Position numbers and translations under genes: made by a program. A stretch of 64,000 nucleotides of DNA from Gallibacter sp963558965. GTDB lineage: Bacteria > Bacillota > Clostridia > Peptostreptococcales > Anaerovoracaceae. The notes beneath the pieces are model-generated. The model had not been told where the DNA came from, made no database searches, and saw nothing but the letters and a program-made list of their open reading frames with translations. Below, piece by piece: positions 8,635 to 18,080 of this stretch. How positions within the stretch are numbered: position 1 is the first letter of the stretch; each line of letters begins with the position of its first letter. Where the stretch lies: assembly GCA_963558965.1 (NCBI GenBank), contig CAUWIT010000008.1, forward strand, positions 11,730 through 75,729. The letters run 5' to 3'.

Positions 8635-9312
8635 ATGAAACTAGTATACACAGGAAAAACAAAAAACGTATATGATATGGAAGATGGTAACTATCTTTTA
8701 GATTTTAAAGATGATGTTACTGGCGAAGATGGTGTTTTTGACCCAGGTGCTAACACAGTTGGTCTTTCAATTGAAGGAATGGGAAAAATTTGCGTTAAGC
8801 TAACTGATTTCTTCTTCTCAAAGATTGCTGAAGCTGGTGTTCCAACTCACTATGTAAGCGCTGATGTTGAAAAAGCTCAGATGGTTGTTAAACCTGCTGA
8901 ACTATTTGGTAAAGGTCTAGAAGTTATCTGCAGACTAAAATCAGTAGGAAGCTTCTACAGAAGATATGGTGATTACTGCGAAGAAGGTCAGCCACTTGAC
9001 TATTTCGTAGAAGTAACACTAAAAGACAATGATAGAGAAGATCCACCTATCTCAAAAGATGCTTTAGATATGTTAGGAATCCTATCAGCTGAAGAATACG
9101 AAGATATCAAAGTTCTTACAAAGAAACTAACTAAAATTGTTGAAGAAGAACTAAAGAAAAAAGGCCTAGACCTATATGACATTAAATTAGAATTTGGTAG
9201 AATCGACGGTAAAGTTGCTCTAGTTGACGAAATTTCAGGCGGCAACATGAGAGTTTACAAAGATGGTGAATACGTAGAACCATTAAAATTACCTGGTCTA
9301 CTATTTGACTAA
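8635..9312 (+). CDS. purC: SAICAR synthetase
   Basis: Phosphoribosylaminoimidazole-succinocarboxamide synthase, purine biosynthesis: CAIR + Asp + ATP to SAICAR. MKLVYTGKTKNVYD opening, LLDFKDDVTG, VKPAELFGKGLEVICRLKSVGSFYRRYG, DREDPPISKDAL and KLEFGRIDGKVALVDEISGGNMRV are all characteristic. 225 aa, normal. SD AAGGAGG lies 8 nt upstream. A TATAAT at about 8588 suggests its own promoter, so it need not be co-transcribed with nadE 145 nt upstream. No other pur gene is adjacent, which is unusual for purC. Confidence 0.95.
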   Translation: MKLVYTGKTKNVYDMEDGNYLLDFKDDVTGEDGVFDPGANTVGLSIEGMGKICVKLTDFFFSKIAEAGVPTHYVSADVEKAQMVVKPAELFGKGLEVICRLKSVGSFYRRYGDYCEEGQPLDYFVEVTLKDNDREDPPISKDALDMLGILSAEEYEDIKVLTKKLTKIVEEELKKKGLDLYDIKLEFGRIDGKVALVDEISGGNMRVYKDGEYVEPLKLPGLLFD

Positions 9313-9420
9313 TTAGATATCACTTATAGATAACTAATTTATAAATATCGAAAACTTCGATACCCAAACAACGGTTTTGACTATTGCAAATAATAATAAA
9401 TAGTATTATACTTTAAACAT

Positions 9421-9493
9421 GAAAATGCCTGTTATATACACCCCTAGATAATCTCCCTATTTTGTTTCGAGGTATATAGTTAAAGGCATTTTC
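9421..9493. terminator. Long hairpin downstream of purC
   Basis: GAAAATGCC (9421-9429) pairs with GGCATTTTC (9485-9493), with a second inner stem from TATATAC and GGTATATA. It is followed by TTTTCC on the plus side, so it probably ends purC transcripts. The extended internal loop leaves room for a more complex RNA, but I recognise no riboswitch class in it. Confidence 0.55.
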
Positions 9494-9520
9494 TTTTCCG
9501 ACTTAAATCAATTATTATAT

Positions 9521-9556
9521 AAAAAAAAGATGGACTTCGCGGTTCATCTTTTTTTC
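9521..9556. terminator. Bidirectional terminator between purC and lysR
   Basis: AAAGATGGAC-TTCG-GGTTCATCTTT forms a stem flanked by an A-run on the left and a T-run on the right, so it can work for both convergent genes. Confidence 0.75.
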
Positions 9557-9585
9557 GTTTACATCATGCTACACTGTACACACTG

Positions 9586-10530
9586 CTACCACAATTTATC
9601 AACATCCTTGTTAGCCCAGTAATCTCTAAAGTGTTTTTCAAGTGTTGATACGTATTCACTGGCAATCTTGCTCATATTTTTACCTTTTTTAATTATCCAT
9701 CCAAATTCGCAATAGACTTTAGGATCAAGTGGAATATAACGTAACCCTTCATACCATTCACTATTAAAATCACGCTCTTTGTAGACATCTAACATAAATG
9801 CATCAGTTTTTCTAATAACTTCTTTTAAATGTTCAACGCTGCCTACTGAAATGTTTTCTTTTACTCTCTCATTTTTATTTACAATACGCTCGTAAATTAC
9901 ATCTGCCTCTTCAGCATAATACCCAGCAAAAGGAAATTGATTTAAGTATTCCAGCTTAATAGTTTTACCTTCCATTTTGTAAAATGGATTGCTTTCGCCG
10001 ATTACTACACACATAACTTTTTTATCTATAAAATGGTATTCAACCCCTTGTCTTTTCATAGTTCTTAAATGTATCTCTCGATTGTCCACTGGAAAACGTA
10101 CAAGACCTACTTCGGAAACACCGGAAGCTACATTTTCAATAGCTTCACTTACTGAACATTCCTGAATTTTAAATCTACAATGTTTCCCGTTGTACTTGTT
10201 ATATAACTCGATAAAAATATCTTTGCCTATAACACTGTAATTGTTTGATACAGATAAAACCATATCCCCTTCAATTTCTTTGTGTATGCTTTTTTTCATA
10301 TTGTAAACTTGTTCACATATAGATCTACCCTGATTGTAAACTTCGATACCCATAGGAGTTAATGATACACCTTTGCTATCTCGCTCAATTAGTTGGCAAC
10401 CTAATTCTTCCTCAAAATTTTTAATTGACGCACTTAAAGTTGATTGTGCTACATGTAAGTTAATGGCAGCTTTACTTATTGAGCCACATTCCTTAATTTT
10501 AATTAACTGCTCTAACTGTTCAAATTTCAT
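9586..10530 (-). CDS. LysR-family transcriptional regulator
   Basis: LysR-type activator/repressor of unknown target. Residues 1-60 hold the winged helix-turn-helix (LEQLIKIKECGSISKAAINL, then HVAQSTLSASIKNFEEELG and RDSKGVSLTPMG). The rest is the periplasmic-binding-like effector domain. 314 aa, typical. SD GAGGG 8 nt before the ATG. There is no divergent structural gene right next to it: the 400-nt upstream region holds only a possible small RNA on the plus strand, so the regulated gene cannot be inferred from position. Confidence 0.9.
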   Translation of the reverse strand: MKFEQLEQLIKIKECGSISKAAINLHVAQSTLSASIKNFEEELGCQLIERDSKGVSLTPMGIEVYNQGRSICEQVYNMKKSIHKEIEGDMVLSVSNNYSVIGKDIFIELYNKYNGKHCRFKIQECSVSEAIENVASGVSEVGLVRFPVDNREIHLRTMKRQGVEYHFIDKKVMCVVIGESNPFYKMEGKTIKLEYLNQFPFAGYYAEEADVIYERIVNKNERVKENISVGSVEHLKEVIRKTDAFMLDVYKERDFNSEWYEGLRYIPLDPKVYCEFGWIIKKGKNMSKIASEYVSTLEKHFRDYWANKDVDKLW

Positions 10531-10664
10531 AATTTTGCCCTCATAATCATCAAATCTTTACCTTTACATCAAGATTATACTACAAAAAAATAGCAATATC
10601 AATAATTCCGATAGTTACATATCAAAAACTTCTATAGCCACTTTTTACTTTTTGTTCTATAATA

Positions 10665-10825
10665 AAGACATAGATAGTTTTGTTCTACTAAATAATCTTG
10701 AAGGAGGCTCGAATTCCTCTTTGTGTAGCTTCCTTCTCAATAAGCTCTTTAATATAATAAATATTTTACATAAGCATTTTAAAAGACAGTGGTTTTACGG
10801 GCCACTGTCTTTTAAATTTATCTAA
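10665..10825 (+). ncRNA. Candidate small RNA in the lysR-uvrA gap
   Basis: No open reading frame of note occurs here. On the plus strand a TATAAT (10658-10663) is followed by a hairpin (GAAGGA-GCT pairing with AGC-TTCCTTC around 10700-10735) that buries a GGAGG, then an AT-rich spacer and a perfect 15-bp terminator stem. Promoter, structured body and terminator together suggest a transcript of about 150 nt. This is inference from layout only; no -35 box is obvious and I recognise no family. Confidence 0.35.
10778..10816. terminator. Strong hairpin terminator
   Basis: TTTAAAAGACAGTGG (10778-10792) and its exact complement (10802-10816) form a 15-bp stem whose A/T-rich base gives T-runs in both directions. 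It lies at the 3' end of the candidate small RNA on the plus strand. Confidence 0.75.
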
Positions 10826-10867
10826 GATTTTTATAGTTGGTTTTAACGTTTTAACAACATAATCCCT

Positions 10868-10914
10868 AAAAAAAGAGATTCGAAACAGCTTTAACAGCCA
10901 GTCGAATCTCTTTT
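10868..10914 (-). terminator. uvrA terminator
   Basis: AAAAGAGATTCGA pairs with TCGAATCTCTTTT around an 18-nt loop, with an extended T-run on the minus strand. It lies just after the uvrA stop codon and ends the uvrBA transcript. Confidence 0.75.
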
Positions 10915-10933
10915 CTAATTTATATATTTACTT

Positions 10934-13774
10934 CTATTTATTTAAAATTTTCTTTAGATACTTGCCTGTATACGATTGATCGTTAGCAGCGATATCCTCT
11001 GGTGTACCCTCAGCAATAACCATTCCACCTCGGAAACCTCCCTCAGGCCCTAAGTCTATAATATGGTCTGCTCGTTTTATCACATCTAGGTTGTGCTCGA
11101 TTACAACTACTGTGTTTCCAGCATCCACAAGTTTATCTAAAACCTGGTTCAATCTGTCAACATCTGCAAAGTGCAATCCTGTAGTAGGCTCATCGAGAAT
11201 GTATATGTTTTTGCCTGTAGATCTCTTTGAAAGCTCAGAGGCTAGTTTTATACGCTGTGCTTCCCCACCGGATAACTGCGTTGAAGGCTGACCTAGCTTA
11301 ATATATCCAAGGCCCACTTCTTCCAAAGTATCAAGCTGTCTTTTAATACTTGGAATATGCTCGAAAAACTTAACAGCTTCCGATATAGTCATATCGAGAA
11401 CTTCAAAGATATTTTTATCTTTGTATTTTACTTCCAAAGTTTCTCTATTGTATCTCTTGCCCTTGCACACTTCACAAGGTACATAGACATCAGGTAAAAA
11501 ATGCATTTCTATTTTTATAATACCATCGCCGTTACAAGCTTCACATCTACCACCTTTTACATTGAAACTAAATCTACCCTTGTTGTATCCACGCATTTTA
11601 GCTTCTGGCACTTGTGCAAATAAATCTCTTATATGAGTAAACACTCCCGTGTATGTAGCTGGATTTGATCTAGGAGTTCTGCCTATAGGCTCTTGGTTTA
11701 CATCAACTACTTTTTCTAGATTTTCGTAACCCTTTATCTCCTTGTGCTTACCAGGTTTGTGTTTAGCGTTGTTTAACTTGTTAGCCAAAGACTTGTACAA
11801 AATATCATTGATTAAACTTGATTTCCCTGAACCAGAAACACCAGTTACACAAGTCAATTTACCTAGTGGTATTTTTACATCAATGTCTTTTAGGTTGTTT
11901 TCGGCTGCTCCTATAATCTCAATAAATTTGCCGTTTCCCTCTCTTCGAGTTTCAGGCACTTGGATTTTTCTCTTGCCTGATAAATACTGACCAGTTATTG
12001 AATTAGGATTGTTTTTTATATCCTCAACTGTTCCCTGCGCAGTTACTTCTCCGCCGTGGACTCCTGCAGCTGGGCCAATATCTATAATATGATCTGCTGC
12101 ATACATAGTATCTTCATCATGTTCAACAACAATTAGAGTATTGCCTATATCAGTTAAGTTCCTTAAGGCCTCCAACAATTTATCGTTGTCTCTTTGATGA
12201 AGTCCTATGCTTGGTTCATCTAAAATATATAAAACTCCCACTAAACTTGAGCCTATTTGAGTTGCAAGTCTAATTCGCTGTGACTCTCCCCCTGACAAAG
12301 TTGCAGAAGCTCTTGAAAGTGTTAAATAATCAAGACCAACATCTATTAAAAATTGAAGTCTAGATTTGATTTCCTTTATAATCTGTTTAGCAATGGCTTC
12401 TTCTTTTGGTGTAAATTGCAAGCTTTCTATAAATTCCTTCGCTTCTAGTATAGACATATCAGATAGCTCCGCAATATTTTTGCCACCTACTGTAACAGCA
12501 AGAACTTCCGGTTTCAACCTTTTGCCTTGACATGCTGGACATGGAGCTTCCATCATATATTTTTTAATACGCTCCTTCATAAATTCCGAATCAGTCTGCA
12601 TAAATCTTCTTTCAAGATTTGGAATAACCCCTTCAAAAGAATCTTCCCTGTGACTAAGTGCACCTGTAGTCCTGCTTACATAGTCGTATTTTACTTTTTT
12701 TGTACCAGTACCGTATAAAAGTTCTTTTTGAAGTTTCTTTGGCAAATCACACCATGGAGTGTAAACATCTACATCGTATTGGGCCGCTAGAGCATCTATC
12801 ATCTGTCGATAAAATCTACCATCTTCCATAGAAGCAAAAGCATTTCCAAAAACACCATCGTATATGCTTTTTGTTTCATCCTCGATTAACAATTCTGGAT
12901 CAATACGCTGTAAAAACCCTAAACCGTTACATTCGGGACAAGCCCCAAAAGGACTGTTGAATGAAAACATACGAGGTTCCATTTCTTCTATGCTTATACC
13001 GTGTTCAGGGCAAGCCAAAGAAGTGCTAAAAGTTTTTTCATAAGACTCTCCGTCCTTTGAAATTAAAACTTGTATAAGTCCATCGCCGTGAGCGATTGCA
13101 AGTTCGCAAGCCTCGCTTAAACGACCTTCAACCCCTTCTCTTACAACAATTCTATCCACTACAATTTCAATAGTATGCTTAAAAGTTTTTTCAAGTTTAA
13201 TCTCATCTTCTTCTAGCATATAGATTTCTCCATCCACTCTAACCCTTGAAAAACCTTCTTTTCTTATTCTCTCTAGGATTTTTTCATGAGTACCTTTTCG
13301 CTGTCTAACAACGGGAGCAAGCATTGTAAGTCTAGTTTTTTCACCTAGCTCCATAAGAGTATCCACAATCTGGTCAACCGATTGAGAAGAAATCTCCCTG
13401 CCGCAAATAGGACAGTGGGGCACGCCTATACGAGCATACATAAGTCTTAAATAGTCGTGGATTTCAGTAACTGTACCTACAGTAGATCTTGGATTTTTAC
13501 TAGTAGTCTTTTGGTCTATAGAAATAGCCGGTGAAAGACCTTCGATGTATTCCACATTTGGTTTTTCCATCTGTCCTAAAAACTGTCTAGCATAAGCTGA
13601 CAAACTTTCTACATATCGTCTCTGTCCCTCTGCATAAATCGTATCAAAAGCCAAAGAGCTTTTGCCAGAACCAGAAAGCCCTGTTAAAACTACAAATTTA
13701 TCTCGAGGAATAACCACATCTATATTTTTTAAATTATTTTCGTTTGCACCTTTTATAATTATGTCTTTTTGCAT
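10934..13774 (-). CDS. uvrA: Excinuclease ABC subunit A
   Basis: DNA damage-recognition ATPase of nucleotide excision repair. Two ABC modules are visible: Walker A GLSGSGKSS with signature LSGGESQRI in the first half, and GVSGSGKSS with LSGGEAQRI in the second. Zinc-binding cysteines appear at CPICGREI, CPEHG...CPECNGLG and CEACNGDG...CEVCKGKR. 946 aa, standard. I use the ATG of MQKDIIIKG, since GAGG lies 8 nt upstream within the few extra codons of a longer frame. It follows uvrB after 30 nt, as a uvrB-uvrA operon. Confidence 0.97.
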   Translation of the reverse strand: MQKDIIIKGANENNLKNIDVVIPRDKFVVLTGLSGSGKSSLAFDTIYAEGQRRYVESLSAYARQFLGQMEKPNVEYIEGLSPAISIDQKTTSKNPRSTVGTVTEIHDYLRLMYARIGVPHCPICGREISSQSVDQIVDTLMELGEKTRLTMLAPVVRQRKGTHEKILERIRKEGFSRVRVDGEIYMLEEDEIKLEKTFKHTIEIVVDRIVVREGVEGRLSEACELAIAHGDGLIQVLISKDGESYEKTFSTSLACPEHGISIEEMEPRMFSFNSPFGACPECNGLGFLQRIDPELLIEDETKSIYDGVFGNAFASMEDGRFYRQMIDALAAQYDVDVYTPWCDLPKKLQKELLYGTGTKKVKYDYVSRTTGALSHREDSFEGVIPNLERRFMQTDSEFMKERIKKYMMEAPCPACQGKRLKPEVLAVTVGGKNIAELSDMSILEAKEFIESLQFTPKEEAIAKQIIKEIKSRLQFLIDVGLDYLTLSRASATLSGGESQRIRLATQIGSSLVGVLYILDEPSIGLHQRDNDKLLEALRNLTDIGNTLIVVEHDEDTMYAADHIIDIGPAAGVHGGEVTAQGTVEDIKNNPNSITGQYLSGKRKIQVPETRREGNGKFIEIIGAAENNLKDIDVKIPLGKLTCVTGVSGSGKSSLINDILYKSLANKLNNAKHKPGKHKEIKGYENLEKVVDVNQEPIGRTPRSNPATYTGVFTHIRDLFAQVPEAKMRGYNKGRFSFNVKGGRCEACNGDGIIKIEMHFLPDVYVPCEVCKGKRYNRETLEVKYKDKNIFEVLDMTISEAVKFFEHIPSIKRQLDTLEEVGLGYIKLGQPSTQLSGGEAQRIKLASELSKRSTGKNIYILDEPTTGLHFADVDRLNQVLDKLVDAGNTVVVIEHNLDVIKRADHIIDLGPEGGFRGGMVIAEGTPEDIAANDQSYTGKYLKKILNK

Positions 13775-13804
13775 TAGTTTCCTCACATTAGATTTTATTG
13801 AAAA

Positions 13805-15772
13805 TTACAGCCTTGCCTTGTATTGAAAAACTTGATCTCTAATCATAGCCGCCTTTTCAAATTGCAAGTCCGCCGCTGCTTTTTTCATTTCTTTTTCCAA
13901 TTTCTTTACAAATTCTTTTAATTCCTTTTTAGTCATTTCCAAAGGCTTTTTATCAACCACTTCATCTTCAACAGCCTTAGTCGCCTCAATAACTTCACGC
14001 ACAGATTTTTTAATAGTTTGCGGCGTTATGCCGTGTTCCTCATTGTACTTCATCTGTATTTCACGTCTTCTAGCAGTTTCATCTATAGCATATTGCATAG
14101 CAGGACTTATTTCATCAGCATACATCACAACTCTGCCCTGAGCATTTCTTGCAGCTCGCCCAATAGTTTGCACCAGCGAAGTTTCATTCCTCAAAAAACC
14201 ACGCTTGTCAGCGTCTAAAATTGCTACCAAGCTAACTTCAGGTATATCAAGTCCCTCTCTTAAAAGGTTGATGCCCACCAAAACATCGAAAACATCCATT
14301 CGCAAGTCGCGTATTACCTCAAGTCGCTCTAAGGTGTCAATTTCGCTGTGGAGATATCTTACTTTTACCCCCGCGGATTTTAGATAATCAGTTAAAGACT
14401 CAGACATTTTTTTAGTCAATGTAGTTACAAGAACCTTGTTGCCCTTTTCAACTTCCTTGTTGATTTCCCCAAGGAGATGGTCTATTTGTCCTTCAGTAGG
14501 AATGACACTTATCTCAGGGTCAAGGAGTCCTGTTGGTCTTATAATTTGTTCTGCGCTTATACCGCCTGATTCCTCTTTTTCATAATCAGCTGGAGTAGCA
14601 CTGACATACATAATCTTATCCTTGATTTTTTCGAATTCTTCAAACTTAAGAGGTCTGTTATCTAGTGCTGATGGCAATCTAAAACCGTAATCAACTAATG
14701 AGCTTTTTCTTGATCTATCCCCTGCGTACATGGCTCTAAGCTGAGGCAACATAACGTGGGATTCGTCAATAATAATCAAGAAATCATCTGGAAAATAGTC
14801 TATTAGGGTATATGGTCTAACTCCCGGCTCTAGTCCGTTTAAATGGCGAGAATAATTTTCAATGCCCTTGCATCTGCCTATTTCTCTTAGCATTTCAAGG
14901 TCGTACCTAGTTCTCTGCTCTATTCTCTGAGCTTCGAGAAGTTTGCCCTCAGACTTAAACCATTCCACCCTCTCATTTAGCTCCTCCGAAATAGTGCCCA
15001 AGGCCCTTTCCATATTTTCTTCGGTTGTTACATAGTGGGATGCAGGATAAATCGCTACGTGATTTCTAAGTGCAATTATTTCTCCTGTAATTGGATTTAA
15101 CTCTTTTATAGTTTCCACTTCATCTCCAAAGAGCTCTATTCTAACTGCATTTTCCTCGCCTACTGGGAAAATATCGATAATATCTCCACGCACTCTAAAA
15201 GTACCACGCTCAAAAGCTAGATCGTTTCTGTCATATTGTATATCGACAAGTTTTCTCATAAGCTCTTCCCTAGGTTTTTCCATACCTGGTCTAAGTGATA
15301 TAACTTGTTTTTCATAGTCGATAGGCGAACCTAAACCGTAAATACATGAAACAGAAGCCACTATAATTACATCGTTTCTCTCACCTAAAGCTGCTGTTGC
15401 ACTGTGACGCAACTTTTCTATTTCCGCATTTATATCCGAATCTTTTTCAATATATGTATCCGTTGAAGCAACATAAGCCTCTGGCTGATAATAATCGTAA
15501 TAACTTACAAAGTATTCTACTGCATTTTCAGGAAAAAACTCCTTCATCTCTCCATGAAGCTGGGCAGCCAGTGTCTTATTGTGGGAAATTATAAGGGTGG
15601 GTTTTTGCATTTTTTCTATAACATTTGCCATTGTATAAGTTTTACCCGAACCTGTAACACCCAAAAGAGTCTGTGCTTTTTTCCCCGATTTAAAGCCATT
15701 TACAAGTTTTTCTATAGCTTGAGGTTGATCACCTGTTGGCTCAAATGGAGCATGCAACTTAAACTCAGCCAT
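13805..15772 (-). CDS. uvrB: Excinuclease ABC subunit B
   Basis: Damage-verification helicase of nucleotide excision repair. Walker A LGVTGSGKTYT, beta-hairpin YYDYYQPEAYV, IIDESHVMLPQ (DEXX), TTLTKKMSESLTDYL and GRAARNAQGRV helicase motifs, and a C-terminal UVR (UvrC-binding) motif ELEKEMKKAAADLQFEKAA are all present. 655 aa. SD AAAGGAGA. A TATAAT at 15824-15829 (minus-strand sense) is a likely promoter. I found no clear LexA box upstream, unlike at the Y-family polymerase gene in this window. Confidence 0.97.
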   Translation of the reverse strand: MAEFKLHAPFEPTGDQPQAIEKLVNGFKSGKKAQTLLGVTGSGKTYTMANVIEKMQKPTLIISHNKTLAAQLHGEMKEFFPENAVEYFVSYYDYYQPEAYVASTDTYIEKDSDINAEIEKLRHSATAALGERNDVIIVASVSCIYGLGSPIDYEKQVISLRPGMEKPREELMRKLVDIQYDRNDLAFERGTFRVRGDIIDIFPVGEENAVRIELFGDEVETIKELNPITGEIIALRNHVAIYPASHYVTTEENMERALGTISEELNERVEWFKSEGKLLEAQRIEQRTRYDLEMLREIGRCKGIENYSRHLNGLEPGVRPYTLIDYFPDDFLIIIDESHVMLPQLRAMYAGDRSRKSSLVDYGFRLPSALDNRPLKFEEFEKIKDKIMYVSATPADYEKEESGGISAEQIIRPTGLLDPEISVIPTEGQIDHLLGEINKEVEKGNKVLVTTLTKKMSESLTDYLKSAGVKVRYLHSEIDTLERLEVIRDLRMDVFDVLVGINLLREGLDIPEVSLVAILDADKRGFLRNETSLVQTIGRAARNAQGRVVMYADEISPAMQYAIDETARRREIQMKYNEEHGITPQTIKKSVREVIEATKAVEDEVVDKKPLEMTKKELKEFVKKLEKEMKKAAADLQFEKAAMIRDQVFQYKARL

Positions 15773-15845
15773 AAGATTTTCTCCTTTCGTACATATTTAT
15801 CTTACTTTTATCTTAACATTTAGATTATATCACAATATAAAATTA

Positions 15846-17045
15846 TCAATCATGTAAAGTGCTGTATTCTAAACCTAAAGCACTTTTTCTATAACAAATT
15901 CTTTTCTTATCGCCTATAGATGTGCTTTCGTACTCACTTCTTGACACTGTATAAATTTTTCTTTCTCCGTTGCAATATACATATAGCTCCCTGTCTCTAG
16001 TTTTGCCACTGCTAATATGTTTTTCTATAACAACTACTTCTTGATGTGTTGTGCCATCTACAGTCGTTAAAAAATTCACTGGAAAACAAATTGTAAATGC
16101 AATCAAAAAAGCGGCAAAAGCAACTGAAAGTTTTCGAGCAAACCTTTGATTTTCTTCACATCTTGAGGACTTAATTATAAATGGTATCAAAAGTATTACT
16201 GTAGTAATTGCTGTAAACTTCATATAGCTTCCAAAATCATAATTAAATAACTTAGATACATTTAAACATAAAAGAAATGCAATTGCAGCTCCAATAACCG
16301 GCATTTGATACACATCTTGCCCTCTTTTAGTTTTCACATCTATAAAAATATACGGATAATATTTAATATACAAAGCGTATTCGATTAATAGAACAGCAAT
16401 AAATATAATCATCATAGACTTGCCGTTTACAAAATATGCAACAACATCACCTAATATAAGCAACCATCCCACAATCTTAATGATTTTTCTATTTTTTTCG
16501 ATTTCCTCTTTTTCCTTTACTTTAACCATTTTTTGGGCTATTTTCCCCTCGTTAAAAACAGACTTATAGTAATTTCGCTCAATCCAGTTTAGGGCACAAA
16601 CAAACTTTGACACGTCTTTGCCTTGCTCTACTAAAACGCCAAAATCTACAAACTCTATGCCATTCCTGTCTAACGCATCAAACAAAACTTCTTCATTTTT
16701 TAACATTGTATCCAAAGTGATTATTCTGTTGTATTTTTTGTCTATAAGTGCAAATTGCACCCTATCACTTAAAGGAACTGCTAAGATGCAGCGAATGTCC
16801 CCATACTTCACATGCTGCTCCTTTTTAATTAGATAGCTAAAAACAATTTCATCTTCATTTACCACAATCAACTGCTTTTTGTAAGCTAAAATCAAAACTA
16901 TTCCCAAGATAACAAAAGGCATAAAGCAAATCCCAGCTCCAATGTGACCCGTAATAAATGTTGCAATCACAATTACACCAAACACCGCCGTTGTTACTAA
17001 CCCTATATTTTTAACTAATTTACTCAATCTAACTACATTGTCCAT
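15846..17045 (-). CDS. Polytopic membrane protein, unknown function
   Basis: Not assignable to a named family by eye. The protein (399 aa) has two membrane helices near the N-terminus (about residues 12-50), a soluble segment that resembles small PH-like bacterial domains (IVVNEDEIVFSYLIKKEQHVKY...), then roughly five more helices from residue 190 to 350 and a C-terminal soluble tail (IEKHISSGKTRDRELYVYCNGERK). Start taken at MDNVVRLSK because GGAGAAAAGG precedes that ATG; a longer frame lacks an SD. It follows the lysR gene by 25 nt, so the two may be co-transcribed. Confidence 0.7.
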   Translation of the reverse strand: MDNVVRLSKLVKNIGLVTTAVFGVIVIATFITGHIGAGICFMPFVILGIVLILAYKKQLIVVNEDEIVFSYLIKKEQHVKYGDIRCILAVPLSDRVQFALIDKKYNRIITLDTMLKNEEVLFDALDRNGIEFVDFGVLVEQGKDVSKFVCALNWIERNYYKSVFNEGKIAQKMVKVKEKEEIEKNRKIIKIVGWLLILGDVVAYFVNGKSMMIIFIAVLLIEYALYIKYYPYIFIDVKTKRGQDVYQMPVIGAAIAFLLCLNVSKLFNYDFGSYMKFTAITTVILLIPFIIKSSRCEENQRFARKLSVAFAAFLIAFTICFPVNFLTTVDGTTHQEVVVIEKHISSGKTRDRELYVYCNGERKIYTVSRSEYESTSIGDKKRICYRKSALGLEYSTLHD

Positions 17046-17070
17046 AACCTTTTCTCCTTTATTTCCCTCA

Positions 17071-17961
17071 TTATAAATTGGATTTATCCGCAAGCTCCAC
17101 CAATTTTAAAACATCTTCATCGGCATCTAAGCTATATAAAAGTCCATACGGGATACTGTAATCCCAACGAACAGGTATAGATACAAGACCTGGATGAACT
17201 TCCTGCCAACACTCAATCGTTAGCAAAACATTTTCCGTTTCGGCACACCTGTTAAACACAGATAAATCGTAAAATTGTGGTGTATCCTCAATATGTATCT
17301 TTGGATGGTTTTTTTCTAAATCATTTCGTATAAAATCATTTACCCCCGAATCTCCTTTACTAACCATCATCAATGTATACCCGTATAAATCCTCAACATC
17401 GATACAAGATTTATTTGCTAGGGGATGATCACGAGCAACTGCAATCATCTTTTTGTACCTGCCAAGAGGCAAAAAATTACATAGAGATAGCCACGCCTTG
17501 GAATCGCAAACACCAATTAAAAAATCAAATTTTTCACCGAGTTTCTTTATTTCAGATAAAATCCCCTCATGGTCATCCTCAAAAGGCACAAGGTGCAATT
17601 TGTAATCTGGAAAATGATTGTTAATCTTGTACCACAGATCTATGAATGGCTTTGCTGGGTTTAGCATAGAAGTGCCTACGCAAAAGGTTGTATCGCATCT
17701 CCCTGACATTTCAACCGCTTCCGAAATAGACTTGTTGGAATAGTCAATCATAAACTTAGCATTGCGATAAATCACCTCACCCGCTGCTGTCAACCTAACA
17801 CCAGCCGATGTTCTATCTATTAATTTTAAGTTCAGATGTTCCTCTAAACTGTTCATCTGTTTCATCACAGCAGTTGGAGATATAAAAAGCTCATCAGCTG
17901 CTTTTGTAAAACTTCCACAGTTTACAACCGTTATAAAAGTATTGAGTAATGGATTGTACAT
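17071..17961 (-). CDS. LysR-family regulator, divergent from oxidoreductase cassette
   Basis: LysR-type regulator with the N-terminal winged HTH (MYNPLLNTFITVVNCGSFTK, AADELFISPTAVMKQMNSLE) and an effector-binding domain. 296 aa from the ATG with a perfect AGGAGG seven bases upstream; the open frame runs 14 codons further but without an SD. It faces the four-gene flavodoxin/CMD-cupin/AKR/FMN-reductase cassette across a 119-nt gap. By family habit it would control both itself and that cassette, sensing an unknown, possibly electrophilic, compound. Confidence 0.92.
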   Translation of the reverse strand: MYNPLLNTFITVVNCGSFTKAADELFISPTAVMKQMNSLEEHLNLKLIDRTSAGVRLTAAGEVIYRNAKFMIDYSNKSISEAVEMSGRCDTTFCVGTSMLNPAKPFIDLWYKINNHFPDYKLHLVPFEDDHEGILSEIKKLGEKFDFLIGVCDSKAWLSLCNFLPLGRYKKMIAVARDHPLANKSCIDVEDLYGYTLMMVSKGDSGVNDFIRNDLEKNHPKIHIEDTPQFYDLSVFNRCAETENVLLTIECWQEVHPGLVSIPVRWDYSIPYGLLYSLDADEDVLKLVELADKSNL

Positions 17962-17973
17962 TTTACACCTCCT

Positions 17974-18022
17974 ATAAACTTTTAGTTTATACGATAGTAA
18001 CATATGGGAGATTCCATGTCAA
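17974..18022. promoter_or_regulatory. lysR promoter and palindromic operator candidate
   Basis: For the minus-strand lysR gene, TTGACA (18017-18022) and TACTAT (17994-17999) are separated by 17 nt. Just downstream, ATAAACT-TTT-AGTTTAT (17974-17990) is a perfect inverted repeat with the T-N11-A form used by LysR proteins, and it lies over the lysR leader. It is a reasonable autoregulatory site and could also affect the divergent plus-strand cassette. Confidence 0.55.
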
Positions 18023-18080
18023 CGCACACTTGTGTTATCCTAAACTCGATAAAAGAAATGTGAGAAAGGTGGTATAGATT

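Noticed and set aside
9421..9493. Riboswitch between purC and lysR
   Set aside because: The long hairpin lies downstream of both convergent genes and I could not match any riboswitch consensus; terminator is the simpler reading.
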